Assembly (NCBI GenBank): GCA_041748175.1
Contig: JBGTDU010000129.1
Coordinates: 1-41,972, forward strand
DNA length: 41,972 nt
Source of the DNA: JAHEJB01 sp041748175
Lineage (GTDB): Bacteria; Bacteroidota; Rhodothermia; Rhodothermales; Rubricoccaceae
Reading direction: 5' to 3'
The notes under the pieces are model-generated. The model saw only the letters and a list, made by a program, of their open reading frames with translations, was not told where the DNA came from and ran no database searches. Position numbers and translations under genes: made by a program. This document shows positions 17,706 through 25,787 of this stretch, in pieces; position 1 is the first letter of the stretch; the number at the start of each line of letters is the position of its first letter.

Positions 17706-17852
17706 GGGAAGACCGCGTAGTGAAACTGCCAAGTACGGACCCGGCGTCCCGGCCTGCCGTGAAAATGCGGCGATTCCCTTGCGGCCGATCAGCGAGGGAA
17801 CACCGTGTCCAGCGCGCGTCGTAGGTTAAGGATGCTCTCACTCCCAACCGCC

Positions 17853-18302
17853 ATGCGTGCCTCTGCAACCCTTTTCGCCGCCTTTCTTGTCGGAGCATGT
17901 GTCACGACGCAGGACGCGCCGCAAGATCCGGCGGACGCTGTAGAAAATTCCTCGGGCGTCTTGGACAATTCTCTGGCAGGCACCGATTGGGAGCTCCGCA
18001 TCCTCGTGGAAGGAACCGACAGCCTGACTACTCTGCCACCCGATGGCCTCCATTTCATCGACGAAGCCAGCATCAGCATCCGGTCATGCAACAGTTGCAA
18101 CGGCACGTACAGAGCCGAAGATGGTCGGCTGACGCTGGAGAATTTGGCCTGTACCCGGATGGCCTGCGCGGCTGGTCGGCCCGAACTCGATCAACTGATT
18201 GGTGACGTCTCCACGTACCACACGCGTGGCGATTGGCTGATTATTGAGAACGGATCCAAGCGATTGTATTTCGCTCCAGGGTCGTCGTTGGAAGGGAACT
18301 AG
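17853..18302 (+). CDS. META-domain lipoprotein (HslJ-like)
   Basis: A 149-residue predicted lipoprotein. The ATG at 17853 gives a compact signal peptide with lipobox LVGAC (Cys15); ATGs at 17805 and 17832 would lengthen the n-region with Arg-rich sequence. The mature protein is one META domain. It starts LAGTDWELRILV and has the conserved cysteine-bearing segment SCNSCNGTYR followed by CTRMAC, near-diagnostic of the HslJ/META family. It ends DWLIIENGSKRLYFAP. Members are small envelope proteins linked to heat or novobiocin tolerance in E. coli (HslJ); the molecular activity is unknown. The four cysteines probably form disulfides outside the cytoplasm. It is divergent from serS, with 147 bp between the starts. 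Confidence 0.88.
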   Translation: MRASATLFAAFLVGACVTTQDAPQDPADAVENSSGVLDNSLAGTDWELRILVEGTDSLTTLPPDGLHFIDEASISIRSCNSCNGTYRAEDGRLTLENLACTRMACAAGRPELDQLIGDVSTYHTRGDWLIIENGSKRLYFAPGSSLEGN

Positions 18303-18318
18303 GCTGATCAACGATCTC

Positions 18319-18440
18319 CTCCCTCCCCGAGGGAGGTGCCGAGCTTGCGAGGCGGAGGGTGTGTTGCAAGCCAGCGAGGTGCTCGATTCTTTGTTTGACA
18401 CTTCTCGTCTTTGCGTCGCACACCCCCACTCCGCTGCGCC
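18319..18440. repeat. Imperfect inverted repeat / possible interspersed palindromic element
   Basis: Just after the META gene there is a hairpin CCTCCCTC-CCC-GAGGGAGG. It is followed by GCGAGGCGGAGGGTGTG (about 18347-18363) and, ~55 bp on, its inverted counterpart CACACCCCCACTCCGC (about 18419-18434). It resembles GC-rich interspersed palindromes found in intergenic DNA of this phylum. It could also terminate the META transcript. Only one copy is in the window, so its repeat status is unproven. Confidence 0.4.
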
Positions 18441-18553
18441 GTGACCTCACTCAGAGAAGGGGCGGTCTATAGAGGAGCAGCCAACCTCTAACCCGATTCC
18501 ACCTCCTGGCCAACCCCTCGCCGTAGCTTCTGGGCTCACCCCACCGACTACGC

Positions 18554-20686
18554 ATGGCCGACACGCCCATCCTCGTTACCGCCGCGCTCCCGTACGCGAA
18601 TGGTCCGCTCCATATCGGCCACGTGGCGGGGGCGTATTTGCCGCCGGACATGTACGTTCGCTACCAGCGATTGAAGGGGCAGGAAATCGTTTTCATCTGT
18701 GGATCGGACGAGCACGGCGCCGCGATTTTTTTGCAGGCCATGAAAGAAGGCGTGGAGCCGCAGACTATTGTGGATCACTACCATGAGCAGATTCAGACTG
18801 CTTTTGCAGGTCTTGGAATCTCGTTCGATTACTACGGGCGGACAACATCCGATATCCACCGCGAGACCAGCCAGGCCTTCTTCCTGGCGCTGGAGAGTGC
18901 GGCGATGTTTAACAAGAAGGCGCAACAACAGCTTTTCGATGCCGAAGCCGGGCTCTTTCTGGCCGATCGGTTCGTGCGCGGGACGTGCCCCATTTGCGGA
19001 TACGAGGATGCCTACGGCGACCAATGCGAGAACTGCGGCTCCTCGCTCTCGCCCTCCGAACTAATCAATCCCCGGAGCGCGGTTTCGGGCGCAGAGCCGG
19101 AGACTCGCGAGACCACGCATTGGTATCTCCCGCTGGGCAATTTGCAACCAAGGTTGCAGGACTGGATTGCAACCAAGACCGACTGGAAACCCAACGTGCG
19201 AGGTCAGGTGGGAAGCTGGTTCAACGATGGCCTCTCGGAGCGCGCGATGACACGCGACCTCCCGTGGGGCGTCCCCGTGCCCGAGGGCGTCGACGGCGAC
19301 GTGGAGGGCAAGGTGCTCTACGTGTGGTTTGATGCGCCGATTGGATACATCTCGGCCACGAAAGAGTGGGCGATCCAACAAGGCGACGCCGAACTGTGGC
19401 GTCGTTACTGGCAGATCCACGAAGACGGCACGGAGCCAACCCTTCTGCATTTCATCGGGAAGGACAACATTGTCTTCCACGCGCTGATTTTCCCGGCGCT
19501 GCTGATGGCGCACAACGAGGCCGACCTCAATGGACCGCAGTGGACGCTGCCCGCAAACGTCCCCGCCAATGAGTTCCTGAATCTGGAAGGGAAAAAGTTG
19601 TCGACCAGCAGAGGATGGGCGGTGTGGGTCCACGAAGCACTCGATGCCTTTCCTGCCGATGTGCTGCGATATGGTCTAGCGGTCGCGCTTCCCGAGACAA
19701 AGGACACGGACTTTTCCTGGGCTGATTTTCAGGCGCGGGTCAACGGCGAATTGGCCGATGTGCTCGGCAACTTCGTCAATCGCGCGTTGTCGTTTGCTGT
19801 TCAGTTTGCGGATGGCAAGGTTCCGCGTCTCGTCGATCCGAGCGACGACGATCTGGCTGTTCTGGATGCGCTCGAAGGTTTCCCCGACCGAATTGGGGCG
19901 GCGTACGAACATTTCAGGATGCGCGAGGCCGTGCAGGAAACCATGGCGCTGGCTCGCCTGGGCAACAAGTACTTCAACGATGCAGAGCCCTGGAAAACCC
20001 GCGAAACCGATCCACAGGCCACCGCGAACACCATCCACATCGCGCTGCAATTGTGCGCGTCGCTGGCTGTGTTGATGGACCCGATCCTGCCGCACAGCGC
20101 CAGGCGTGTTCGGGAAATGCTCAACCTCGAAGGGGTAAAGTCGAGCGAGCCAGGAGGGGCAGACGCGCCGATAATCTGGGGTGATGCGGGCTATTCACTT
20201 CTGTTACCCGGCCATGCGCTTGGAGAGCCCGCGATCCTATTCGAGAAAATTGATGATGCCGCGGTGGAAGCGCAGCGTGCATTGTTGGAAGAACGCGCTC
20301 TAGCATCCGAAGCCGTTGCCGAGAATCCGCAAGAATCTGAGGAGACGCCGTACGCCCCGCTGGCAGACACGATTGCCTTCGACGACTTCACCAAGCTGGA
20401 CTTCCGCGCGGGCAGAGTTCTCGCCGCCGAACCCCATCCCAACGCCGACAAGCTGCTTCGCATGGACATCGACCTGGGCTTCGAGCAGCGGCAGATACTG
20501 GCGGGCGTTCGGGGGCACGTGGAGCCGGAGGATCTGGTCGGGAAGAACGTGATCGTCGTCGCCAACCTCGCGTCGCGTAGCATTCGTGGGCTCGAAAGCC
20601 AGGGGATGCTGCTCTTCGCCGAGGACCGCGACGGCAAGTTCCTTCCGGTCTTTACTGAAGCAGAGCCAGGCAGCACCGTCAAATAG
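18554..20686 (+). CDS. metG: Methionyl-tRNA synthetase with C-terminal tRNA-binding (Trbp111-like) domain
   Basis: A cytoplasmic class I synthetase that charges initiator and elongator tRNA-Met. It has 710 residues. The Rossmann fold starts at LVTAALPYANGPLHIGH, with the HIGH motif at 20-23. A zinc knuckle follows in the CP domain (CPICGYEDAYGDQCENC). KLSTS (residues 348-352) is the variant of KMSKS, and the anticodon-binding helical domain lies after it. The last ~100 residues (TKLDFRAGRVLAAEPHPNADKLLRMDIDLG and after) are the OB-fold tRNA-binding domain that makes the enzyme a dimer in many bacteria. It converges on the LpxR-like gene, with only 3 bp between the stop codons. Confidence 0.97.
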   Translation: MADTPILVTAALPYANGPLHIGHVAGAYLPPDMYVRYQRLKGQEIVFICGSDEHGAAIFLQAMKEGVEPQTIVDHYHEQIQTAFAGLGISFDYYGRTTSDIHRETSQAFFLALESAAMFNKKAQQQLFDAEAGLFLADRFVRGTCPICGYEDAYGDQCENCGSSLSPSELINPRSAVSGAEPETRETTHWYLPLGNLQPRLQDWIATKTDWKPNVRGQVGSWFNDGLSERAMTRDLPWGVPVPEGVDGDVEGKVLYVWFDAPIGYISATKEWAIQQGDAELWRRYWQIHEDGTEPTLLHFIGKDNIVFHALIFPALLMAHNEADLNGPQWTLPANVPANEFLNLEGKKLSTSRGWAVWVHEALDAFPADVLRYGLAVALPETKDTDFSWADFQARVNGELADVLGNFVNRALSFAVQFADGKVPRLVDPSDDDLAVLDALEGFPDRIGAAYEHFRMREAVQETMALARLGNKYFNDAEPWKTRETDPQATANTIHIALQLCASLAVLMDPILPHSARRVREMLNLEGVKSSEPGGADAPIIWGDAGYSLLLPGHALGEPAILFEKIDDAAVEAQRALLEERALASEAVAENPQESEETPYAPLADTIAFDDFTKLDFRAGRVLAAEPHPNADKLLRMDIDLGFEQRQILAGVRGHVEPEDLVGKNVIVVANLASRSIRGLESQGMLLFAEDRDGKFLPVFTEAEPGSTVK

Positions 20687-20689
20687 CGC

Positions 20690-21568
20690 TCAGAAATAAT
20701 AGGACGCCGCTAGCGATCCGTACTGATGGGAATTCGGTTGGCCGTCGTACTCGCGGCTGCGCGCGACGAACCGGGCGGTCACCTCAAATTGGCCGAGTCG
20801 GAGACTGGCACCGTAGTCGATCTGTGCGACGACTGGAATCTTCGGGGTGCTCAGGCTTTCGCGGAAAGCGGTGCCGTCGAGGATTTCGTTCCGCCAGACC
20901 CATTCGCCTTGAAATCCCGCAAAAAGAGACAGTGCCCGGTGGTCGGCAATCAGTTGGACGCGCCCAGTCATTCCGCTCCATTTCGTTCCAAGTCCGATGC
21001 CAACGGCGGGCCTGAACTCGACGCGAGAGTTCCCTTCTCGTGAGAGACGGATTCGGCGCCCCACATCATAGGTAGCGACGATTCCCGGCTCCGTGGGCAA
21101 CTGGTTCTCCCATCCGACGAGCTCCTCGAAGCCGAACAATTCATGCAGGCCGTTCTGTGTTTCCTCTGCGAGCGCAGGCGGACCCACCACACCCACTTCA
21201 AGCCGCAAATCCTGAAACGTTGTCGCGGATTCGGCGTGGAGGGACGCCGCGCCGTAAAGCCATCCGGCGAACGGACGCTCGCCGGGGATGATCCGCCCGC
21301 CTCGGCTTCGCGGCGTGTAAATCTCCTGGCCGATATGAAAACGCGTGGTCACCTGCTCGGCCTCGTACGGAAGAATTCGCACGGCCCATGGGGGCGTTCG
21401 ATCAATCTCGACCCCAACTTCGAGCCCTGACGTGTAGTCGAAGTCCATCAGCGGCTGACCAATGCGCAAGGCGAAGAAGTCGTTGTCGATGCGGACGTGG
21501 ACCGCCGCAATGCCCTGCGCGGCGACCGGCGCGACGAAGGCAAAGCAGAGGACGAGCGAGCGGAGCAC
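20690..21568 (-). CDS. lpxR: LpxR-type lipid A 3'-O-deacylase (DUF2219)
   Basis: An outer-membrane beta-barrel of 292 residues. A signal peptide ends near AAQG, and the protein finishes in an aromatic C-terminus (AASYYF). LpxR removes the 3'-acyloxyacyl group of lipid A in a Ca2+-dependent way. Matches to the family include the N-terminal Asn-Asp pair (IDNDFF, N29-D30), DYTSGLEVG with Thr46, and the segment ERPFAGWLYGAASL. The signature block VVGPPALAEETQNGLHELFG holds the candidate catalytic His142 and is followed by GWENQLPTEPG. These correspond to the known N-D, T and H active-site elements. It may remodel the LPS of this cell. It lies convergent with metG and downstream of a DUF6252-like lipoprotein gene, from which it is separated by a candidate terminator. 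Confidence 0.85.
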   Translation of the reverse strand: MLRSLVLCFAFVAPVAAQGIAAVHVRIDNDFFALRIGQPLMDFDYTSGLEVGVEIDRTPPWAVRILPYEAEQVTTRFHIGQEIYTPRSRGGRIIPGERPFAGWLYGAASLHAESATTFQDLRLEVGVVGPPALAEETQNGLHELFGFEELVGWENQLPTEPGIVATYDVGRRIRLSREGNSRVEFRPAVGIGLGTKWSGMTGRVQLIADHRALSLFAGFQGEWVWRNEILDGTAFRESLSTPKIPVVAQIDYGASLRLGQFEVTARFVARSREYDGQPNSHQYGSLAASYYF

Positions 21569-21678
21569 GGAGACGGACGGACGGGACGTCGCATACTACG
21601 CCGGGCCTTCAGATCCAACGGTGCGCTCCGGTTGCAAGGTCAATTCACCTGGTCCGTGGCAGCGTTCGAACGCAAACA

Positions 21679-21707
21679 AACCGGACGCCCACCACGGTCG
21701 TCCGGTT
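21679..21707 (-). terminator. Rho-independent terminator after DUF6252-like lipoprotein gene
   Basis: A perfect 9-bp stem (AACCGGACG with CGTCCGGTT) encloses an 11-base loop with additional ACC/GGT pairing. On the minus strand it is followed by TTTGTTTGCG, a moderate U-tract. It lies about 40 bp past the stop at 21749 and separates that gene from the LpxR-like gene. Confidence 0.6.
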
Positions 21708-21748
21708 CGCTCGCAGACTTGGGTTCGCCCGGCCCCGGCATTGACGGG

Positions 21749-22252
21749 TTATTCCGAGATGTTGAACATGCCGTTCATCGCCGTTATGGATCCACTTGGC
21801 TGCGTGCCCATGAAGCACATCGCCTCAAACGAGAAGGTCCCGCTGGCGCTGCTCCCGTCGATCGCATTGACGTTGATCGTGGAGTTTGCTCCGGGGATAA
21901 CAGAAGAGACCGAACAATTCAAACCACCCGTCGGGTCGGACGCGTCGGCTTCGCTGTAGGTAGCGGTCAACGGAGTTTGCGCACCAGGTTGTGCATTCAC
22001 GCCGCCAATGTTGATCTGGCGTTGCGTCGGGCCATCCGAGCCATCAAAATTTGTGATGCCGGTGATGGTCAGCGTGTTGTTGCTGATGTCGATGACGACG
22101 CACTCGGCTGTGAACGACTGGCCGTCCACCGTGGCGGTCATACTGCCGCTGTCGCACGCACCGCCGGGCCCGCCTCCACCATTTCCACTATCACACGCAG
22201 AAAACAGAAGGGCCAGGGCGAAAAGCGTTGTTGTGTATCGAGTCATGGTCAC
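21749..22252 (-). CDS. Small lipoprotein, DUF6252-like
   Basis: A 167-residue predicted lipoprotein with signal peptide TRYTTTLFALALLFSAC (Cys20) and a Gly-rich linker (DSGNGGGGPGG). The remainder resembles the DUF6252 beta-rich fold common in Bacteroidota. It has SMTATVDGQSF at the start, an ITGITNF strand, a Y-rich middle with NCSVSS, then GTFSFEAMC and the terminal GSITAMNGMFNI. Its length and its order of strands match that family; no activity is known. Either Met1 or Met3 could be the start. It is transcribed divergently from the M1 peptidase, and an 18-bp palindrome in the 133-bp gap may control one or both genes. Confidence 0.75.
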   Translation of the reverse strand: MTMTRYTTTLFALALLFSACDSGNGGGGPGGACDSGSMTATVDGQSFTAECVVIDISNNTLTITGITNFDGSDGPTQRQINIGGVNAQPGAQTPLTATYSEADASDPTGGLNCSVSSVIPGANSTINVNAIDGSSASGTFSFEAMCFMGTQPSGSITAMNGMFNISE

Positions 22253-22307
22253 GAATGGTTATGATGAGGAATCGACGCCAAGATTGTCGGAATCCCACCT
22301 GACGGCT

Positions 22308-22325
22308 ATCCCCTCAAGAGGGGAT
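22308..22325. promoter_or_regulatory. Perfect palindrome between divergent lipoprotein and M1 peptidase genes
   Basis: ATCCCCTC-AA-GAGGGGAT has 8-bp perfect arms, 55 bp upstream of the lipoprotein start (22252) and 60 bp upstream of the M1 start (22386). Its position in a divergent promoter region makes an operator plausible. It lacks a U-tract in either direction, so it is not a typical terminator. Confidence 0.45.
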
Positions 22326-22385
22326 TTCGGTTCGGCGATGGGCGATATTGTCGTGCCATTCTGCTCGCCCACTTCTGTGTCGGTC

Positions 22386-24116
22386 ATGTCTCGTCTCCTC
22401 CTGTTCGCGCTCGTTGCTTGGTCGCTCGCTAGCCCGGCACGCGCGCAATACGGTGGATCGGGCAATACGTCTGGTGGACCTCTGAAGCCCGAGCAGGCCG
22501 CGTTCGATGTGACGTTTTATGATCTTGGTCTTTCGGTGAACCCGGAGTTCAAGGAGGTGGTAGGCGTTCTAACCATGCAGGCGGAGGTGCTTGAACCGTT
22601 GGGTACGCTCGTACTCGATCTGGATCAGGCGCTGACGGTCGAAGGTGTGACTGTTCCTCGACCTTTCAATCGCAATTCCATCTCCAATGGCGGCTCGATG
22701 CCTATTCCGTTTGAGCATAGGAATGGAGTTATCACGGCCGAGCTTGAGCGGAGGTACGAACGAGGGGAAAGGCTCGAGGTCACTATTCATTATCATGGTG
22801 TTCCATTAGAAGCAGCTCGCCCACCTTGGGATGGCGGGTTCACTTGGGCGGAAACGGTTGACGGCCAACCCTGGATTGCCGTCTCGTGTCAGGGTGAGGG
22901 CGCTGATTTGTGGTGGCCTGTTAAAGACCACCCTTCTGATGAACCGGATTCGATGCGGATCTCGCTGTCGGTACCTGCTGGACTTCGCGCAATCGCAAAC
23001 GGTCGACTCGAAAGCCAATTTGAACGTCCCCGAACAGCCTCGGAAGAATGGTTCGTCTCAACGCCCATCAATAACTACGGCGTCTCATTTGGCATCGGGC
23101 CATACGAGGAGGTGACGGCGTCGTATGAGAGTCCTTACGACTACTCGATGCCCGTCACGTTCTACGTTCTGCCAGAAAAGAGGGAAGAGGCCCGCCGCCA
23201 ACTCCCAGGTTTCCTTGACGCCCTCAATTTTCTGGAGCGCACGTTCGGCCCCTATGGCTTTCGCGCCGATGGCTACAAAGTCCTGCACACGCCGTATCTG
23301 GGGATGGAGCACCAGTCGCTCATCGCGTACGGCTCCTCATTCGAGGACAACGAGTATGGCTTCGACTGGCTGCATTTCCACGAGTTGGCGCACGAGTGGT
23401 GGGCCAACCTCGGCACCGCGCCCGACTGGAATGACTTCTGGATCCACGAGAGTTTTGCAAACTACTCGGAGGCGCTCTACGCCGAGGACATCGCCCGCCG
23501 AAACGGCGAGGACCCCGAAGCCGCGTATCTCGCGTACATCGCCACCGTCCGCGGACGCATCAGCAATGCTTTGGCCGTTGCGCCACGAGAGTCACGTTCG
23601 ACAAAGGAGATGTACAACCTTCCCGACGGCGGCTTCAACGGCGACATCTACTTCAAGGGAAGCTGGTTCCTGCACACGCTCCGCTTCCTGATGGACGACG
23701 ACGAAGCGTTCTTTCGGGCGTTGCGACGGATCATGTATCCGAATCCTGAGCTGGAGCAGGCGACGGACGGCTCGGCCAATCATTTCATCACCACGGATGA
23801 CGTACAGGCCGCATTCGAGGAAGAAAGTGGAAGGGACCTCCGCGCGATTTTTGAAGTCTACTTGCGCCAGCCGGTGCTGCCTCGCCTCGAGGCTACCACC
23901 GACGGTAGCGAGTTAAACTTCCGATGGGTTCTGCCAGAAGGTGTGCTGTCGGACGGGCAAACGTTCGACCTCCCGATTGAAGTTGCCTGGGGGAACGCGC
24001 GCCGCCGAATAAGTATGACCGGTGGCACCGGGAGTATCAATGGTCCCCGCCCGAGTATCGAAATCGATCCAGATCGCCGGATCCTGATGGATGTGGATTC
24101 GGTCTCCTCGTTCTAG
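22386..24116 (+). CDS. M1-family metallopeptidase (aminopeptidase N-like), secreted
   Basis: A 576-residue zinc metallopeptidase of family M1 (gluzincin). The ATG at 22386 is chosen because a clear signal peptide follows (MSRLLLFALVAWSLASPARAQ); the frame is open further upstream but the extra residues are not homologous. An N-terminal beta domain precedes the catalytic domain. The exopeptidase motif is LGMEHQ in place of GAMEN. The zinc site is H332-E333-L-A-H336 with the third ligand Glu355 in WIHESFANY, the standard HExxH-18-E spacing, so it should be active. The length suits the short M1 form without the large C-terminal helical domain. It is followed 31 bp later by an M16 peptidase, suggesting an operon for peptide breakdown in the periplasm or at the surface. 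Confidence 0.93.
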   Translation: MSRLLLFALVAWSLASPARAQYGGSGNTSGGPLKPEQAAFDVTFYDLGLSVNPEFKEVVGVLTMQAEVLEPLGTLVLDLDQALTVEGVTVPRPFNRNSISNGGSMPIPFEHRNGVITAELERRYERGERLEVTIHYHGVPLEAARPPWDGGFTWAETVDGQPWIAVSCQGEGADLWWPVKDHPSDEPDSMRISLSVPAGLRAIANGRLESQFERPRTASEEWFVSTPINNYGVSFGIGPYEEVTASYESPYDYSMPVTFYVLPEKREEARRQLPGFLDALNFLERTFGPYGFRADGYKVLHTPYLGMEHQSLIAYGSSFEDNEYGFDWLHFHELAHEWWANLGTAPDWNDFWIHESFANYSEALYAEDIARRNGEDPEAAYLAYIATVRGRISNALAVAPRESRSTKEMYNLPDGGFNGDIYFKGSWFLHTLRFLMDDDEAFFRALRRIMYPNPELEQATDGSANHFITTDDVQAAFEEESGRDLRAIFEVYLRQPVLPRLEATTDGSELNFRWVLPEGVLSDGQTFDLPIEVAWGNARRRISMTGGTGSINGPRPSIEIDPDRRILMDVDSVSSF

Positions 24117-24147
24117 CCCGCTCAGCACTCTCTAATCACGTCAGACT

Positions 24148-25650
24148 ATGACTCGACGAAGCATTCCTTTTGCACTGCTTGTAGCTCTTCTTTTCGGAAG
24201 TCCGACCAACGCCCAATCTCTGCTCGAAACATTCGAGCAATCCGTCACAGAGATCGAGCTCGACAACGGGCTGACGATCATCGTTGTTGAGCGCCACGAC
24301 GCCCCGGTTGTCTCCTTCTTCACCTACGCCAATGTTGGCAGCGTGAACGAACCTGCCGGGCAAACTGGCATCGCCCACATGTTCGAGCACATGGCGTTCA
24401 AAGGCACGACGAGCATCGGAAGCGAAGACATCGATGCCGAGCTTGCCGCGCTGGACGCGGAGGAATCCGCCTATCAACGTTACCGTGCGGCGCGGCTTGG
24501 ACGTGCGTCGGAAACCGAGCTTGGCCAGCTCGAAGCGGAGTTCCGCGCCCACATTGACTCGGCGAAGGTTTGGTTGGAGGAAGCCGCGTTTGACAAGCTC
24601 GTGAGCCGCAATGGGGCGGTTGGGCTCAACGCATTCACATCTGCCGACCAGACCGGCTACATGTACAGCCTCCCATCGAACAAGCTGGAACTGTGGTTTG
24701 CGCTCGAAAGCGACCGCTTTCTGAACCCGGTTTTGCGCGAGTTCTATACCGAGCGCGACGTGGTGATGGAAGAGCGCCGGATGCGGACGGAATCTAACCC
24801 GCAAGGGCGGCTGATTGAGGAGCTGCTGACGCTCTCGTACAAAGCGCATCCGTATGGCAAGCCGACCGTCGGGCATATGTCTGATTTGGAGAGCATCTCG
24901 CGCACGGAAGCGGAAGCGTTTTTCGACACCTACTATGCGGCCAACAACCTCACGATTGCACTCGTCGGGGACGTCGATCCTGCGGAGGCGGCGCGAATGG
25001 CCGAGCAGTATTTCGGGCGCCTCCCGCAAAAACCGGAAGCGCCACCGGTCGTCACGGTTGAACCCGAGCAACTTGGCGAGCGGCGCGTGGTGCTCGTGGA
25101 ACAAGCCCAACCACTTTTCATCGCGGCGTTCCACCGCCCGAGCAGCTACGATCCGTCTGATGCCTCGTTCACGGTTCTGGACGATGTGCTCTCGACCGGT
25201 CGCACGAGCCGGATGCACCATGCGCTCGTTGAAACCGAGCTGGCGCTTTTCGCAACCTCCATCCCCACATTCCCCGGCGACAAATACCCCACACTATTTC
25301 TGCTCTACGCGGCCCCGAACCAGGGCGTGTCGCCGGACAGCCTCGAGTCCGCGATGTACGCCGTCGTTAACGAGCTCGTCGAGAACGGCATGACACAGGG
25401 AGAACTGGACCGAGCGAAAACGCGGGCCCGGGCTGATTTCATTAGTGGGCTGGCATCGAACAGCGGAGTGGCAGGCCAGATCGCACAGGAGCACGCCCTC
25501 ACCGGCGACTGGAGGAACCTGTTCCGCAAGCTCGACGCCATCGACCGGGTGACCATCGGCGACGTCCAACGTGTTGCCGCCGAGACTTTTCGTTCCGCAA
25601 ACCGCTCGGTGGCGATTATTCGGAATCCCGAGCATGATGAGGACTTGTGA
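24148..25650 (+). CDS. M16-family zinc peptidase, catalytically competent subunit
   Basis: A 500-residue periplasmic or exported peptidase of family M16 (pitrilysin/processing-peptidase type), with signal peptide MTRRSIPFALLVALLFGSPTNAQ. The inverted zinc motif is present as H77-M-F-E80-H81 in GIAHMFEHMAFKG. The distal zinc Glu is in ERDVVMEERRM, about 126 residues later. The normal spacing of about 76 is stretched by an insertion of ~50 helical residues (AALDAEESAYQRYRAARLGR onwards), a known variation in secreted bacterial M16 proteins. The second half-domain is NLTIALVGDVDPAEA onwards. It is paired with the inactive M16 gene at 25788, as is usual for heterodimeric M16B enzymes. Confidence 0.93.
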   Translation: MTRRSIPFALLVALLFGSPTNAQSLLETFEQSVTEIELDNGLTIIVVERHDAPVVSFFTYANVGSVNEPAGQTGIAHMFEHMAFKGTTSIGSEDIDAELAALDAEESAYQRYRAARLGRASETELGQLEAEFRAHIDSAKVWLEEAAFDKLVSRNGAVGLNAFTSADQTGYMYSLPSNKLELWFALESDRFLNPVLREFYTERDVVMEERRMRTESNPQGRLIEELLTLSYKAHPYGKPTVGHMSDLESISRTEAEAFFDTYYAANNLTIALVGDVDPAEAARMAEQYFGRLPQKPEAPPVVTVEPEQLGERRVVLVEQAQPLFIAAFHRPSSYDPSDASFTVLDDVLSTGRTSRMHHALVETELALFATSIPTFPGDKYPTLFLLYAAPNQGVSPDSLESAMYAVVNELVENGMTQGELDRAKTRARADFISGLASNSGVAGQIAQEHALTGDWRNLFRKLDAIDRVTIGDVQRVAAETFRSANRSVAIIRNPEHDEDL

Positions 25651-25658
25651 GTCATGTT

Positions 25659-25686
25659 CCGTATTGCGTATTTCGTATTTCGTATT
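25659..25686 (+). repeat. Heptanucleotide tandem repeat, four units of NCGTATT
   Basis: Four consecutive 7-bp units (CCGTATT, GCGTATT, TCGTATT, TCGTATT) sit immediately after the stop of the first M16 gene. The same 7-bp period is seen at 2490-2517. The remaining ~100 bp to the next gene hold no recognisable gene. Confidence 0.65.
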
Positions 25687-25787
25687 GGATGCGACAGACT
25701 GCGCCAATTTCGGTTCTTCGCGCGACACGCACTACGTAGTTACTTACATGCCACGCACGTCTAACAAAGTTTAATCCCACACAAACA

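Noticed and set aside
24136..25221. A 361-codon open reading on the minus strand under the active M16 gene
   Set aside because: It is antisense to a full-length M16 peptidase with all catalytic motifs; it is Arg/His-rich and resembles no family. It is a shadow reading caused by high GC.
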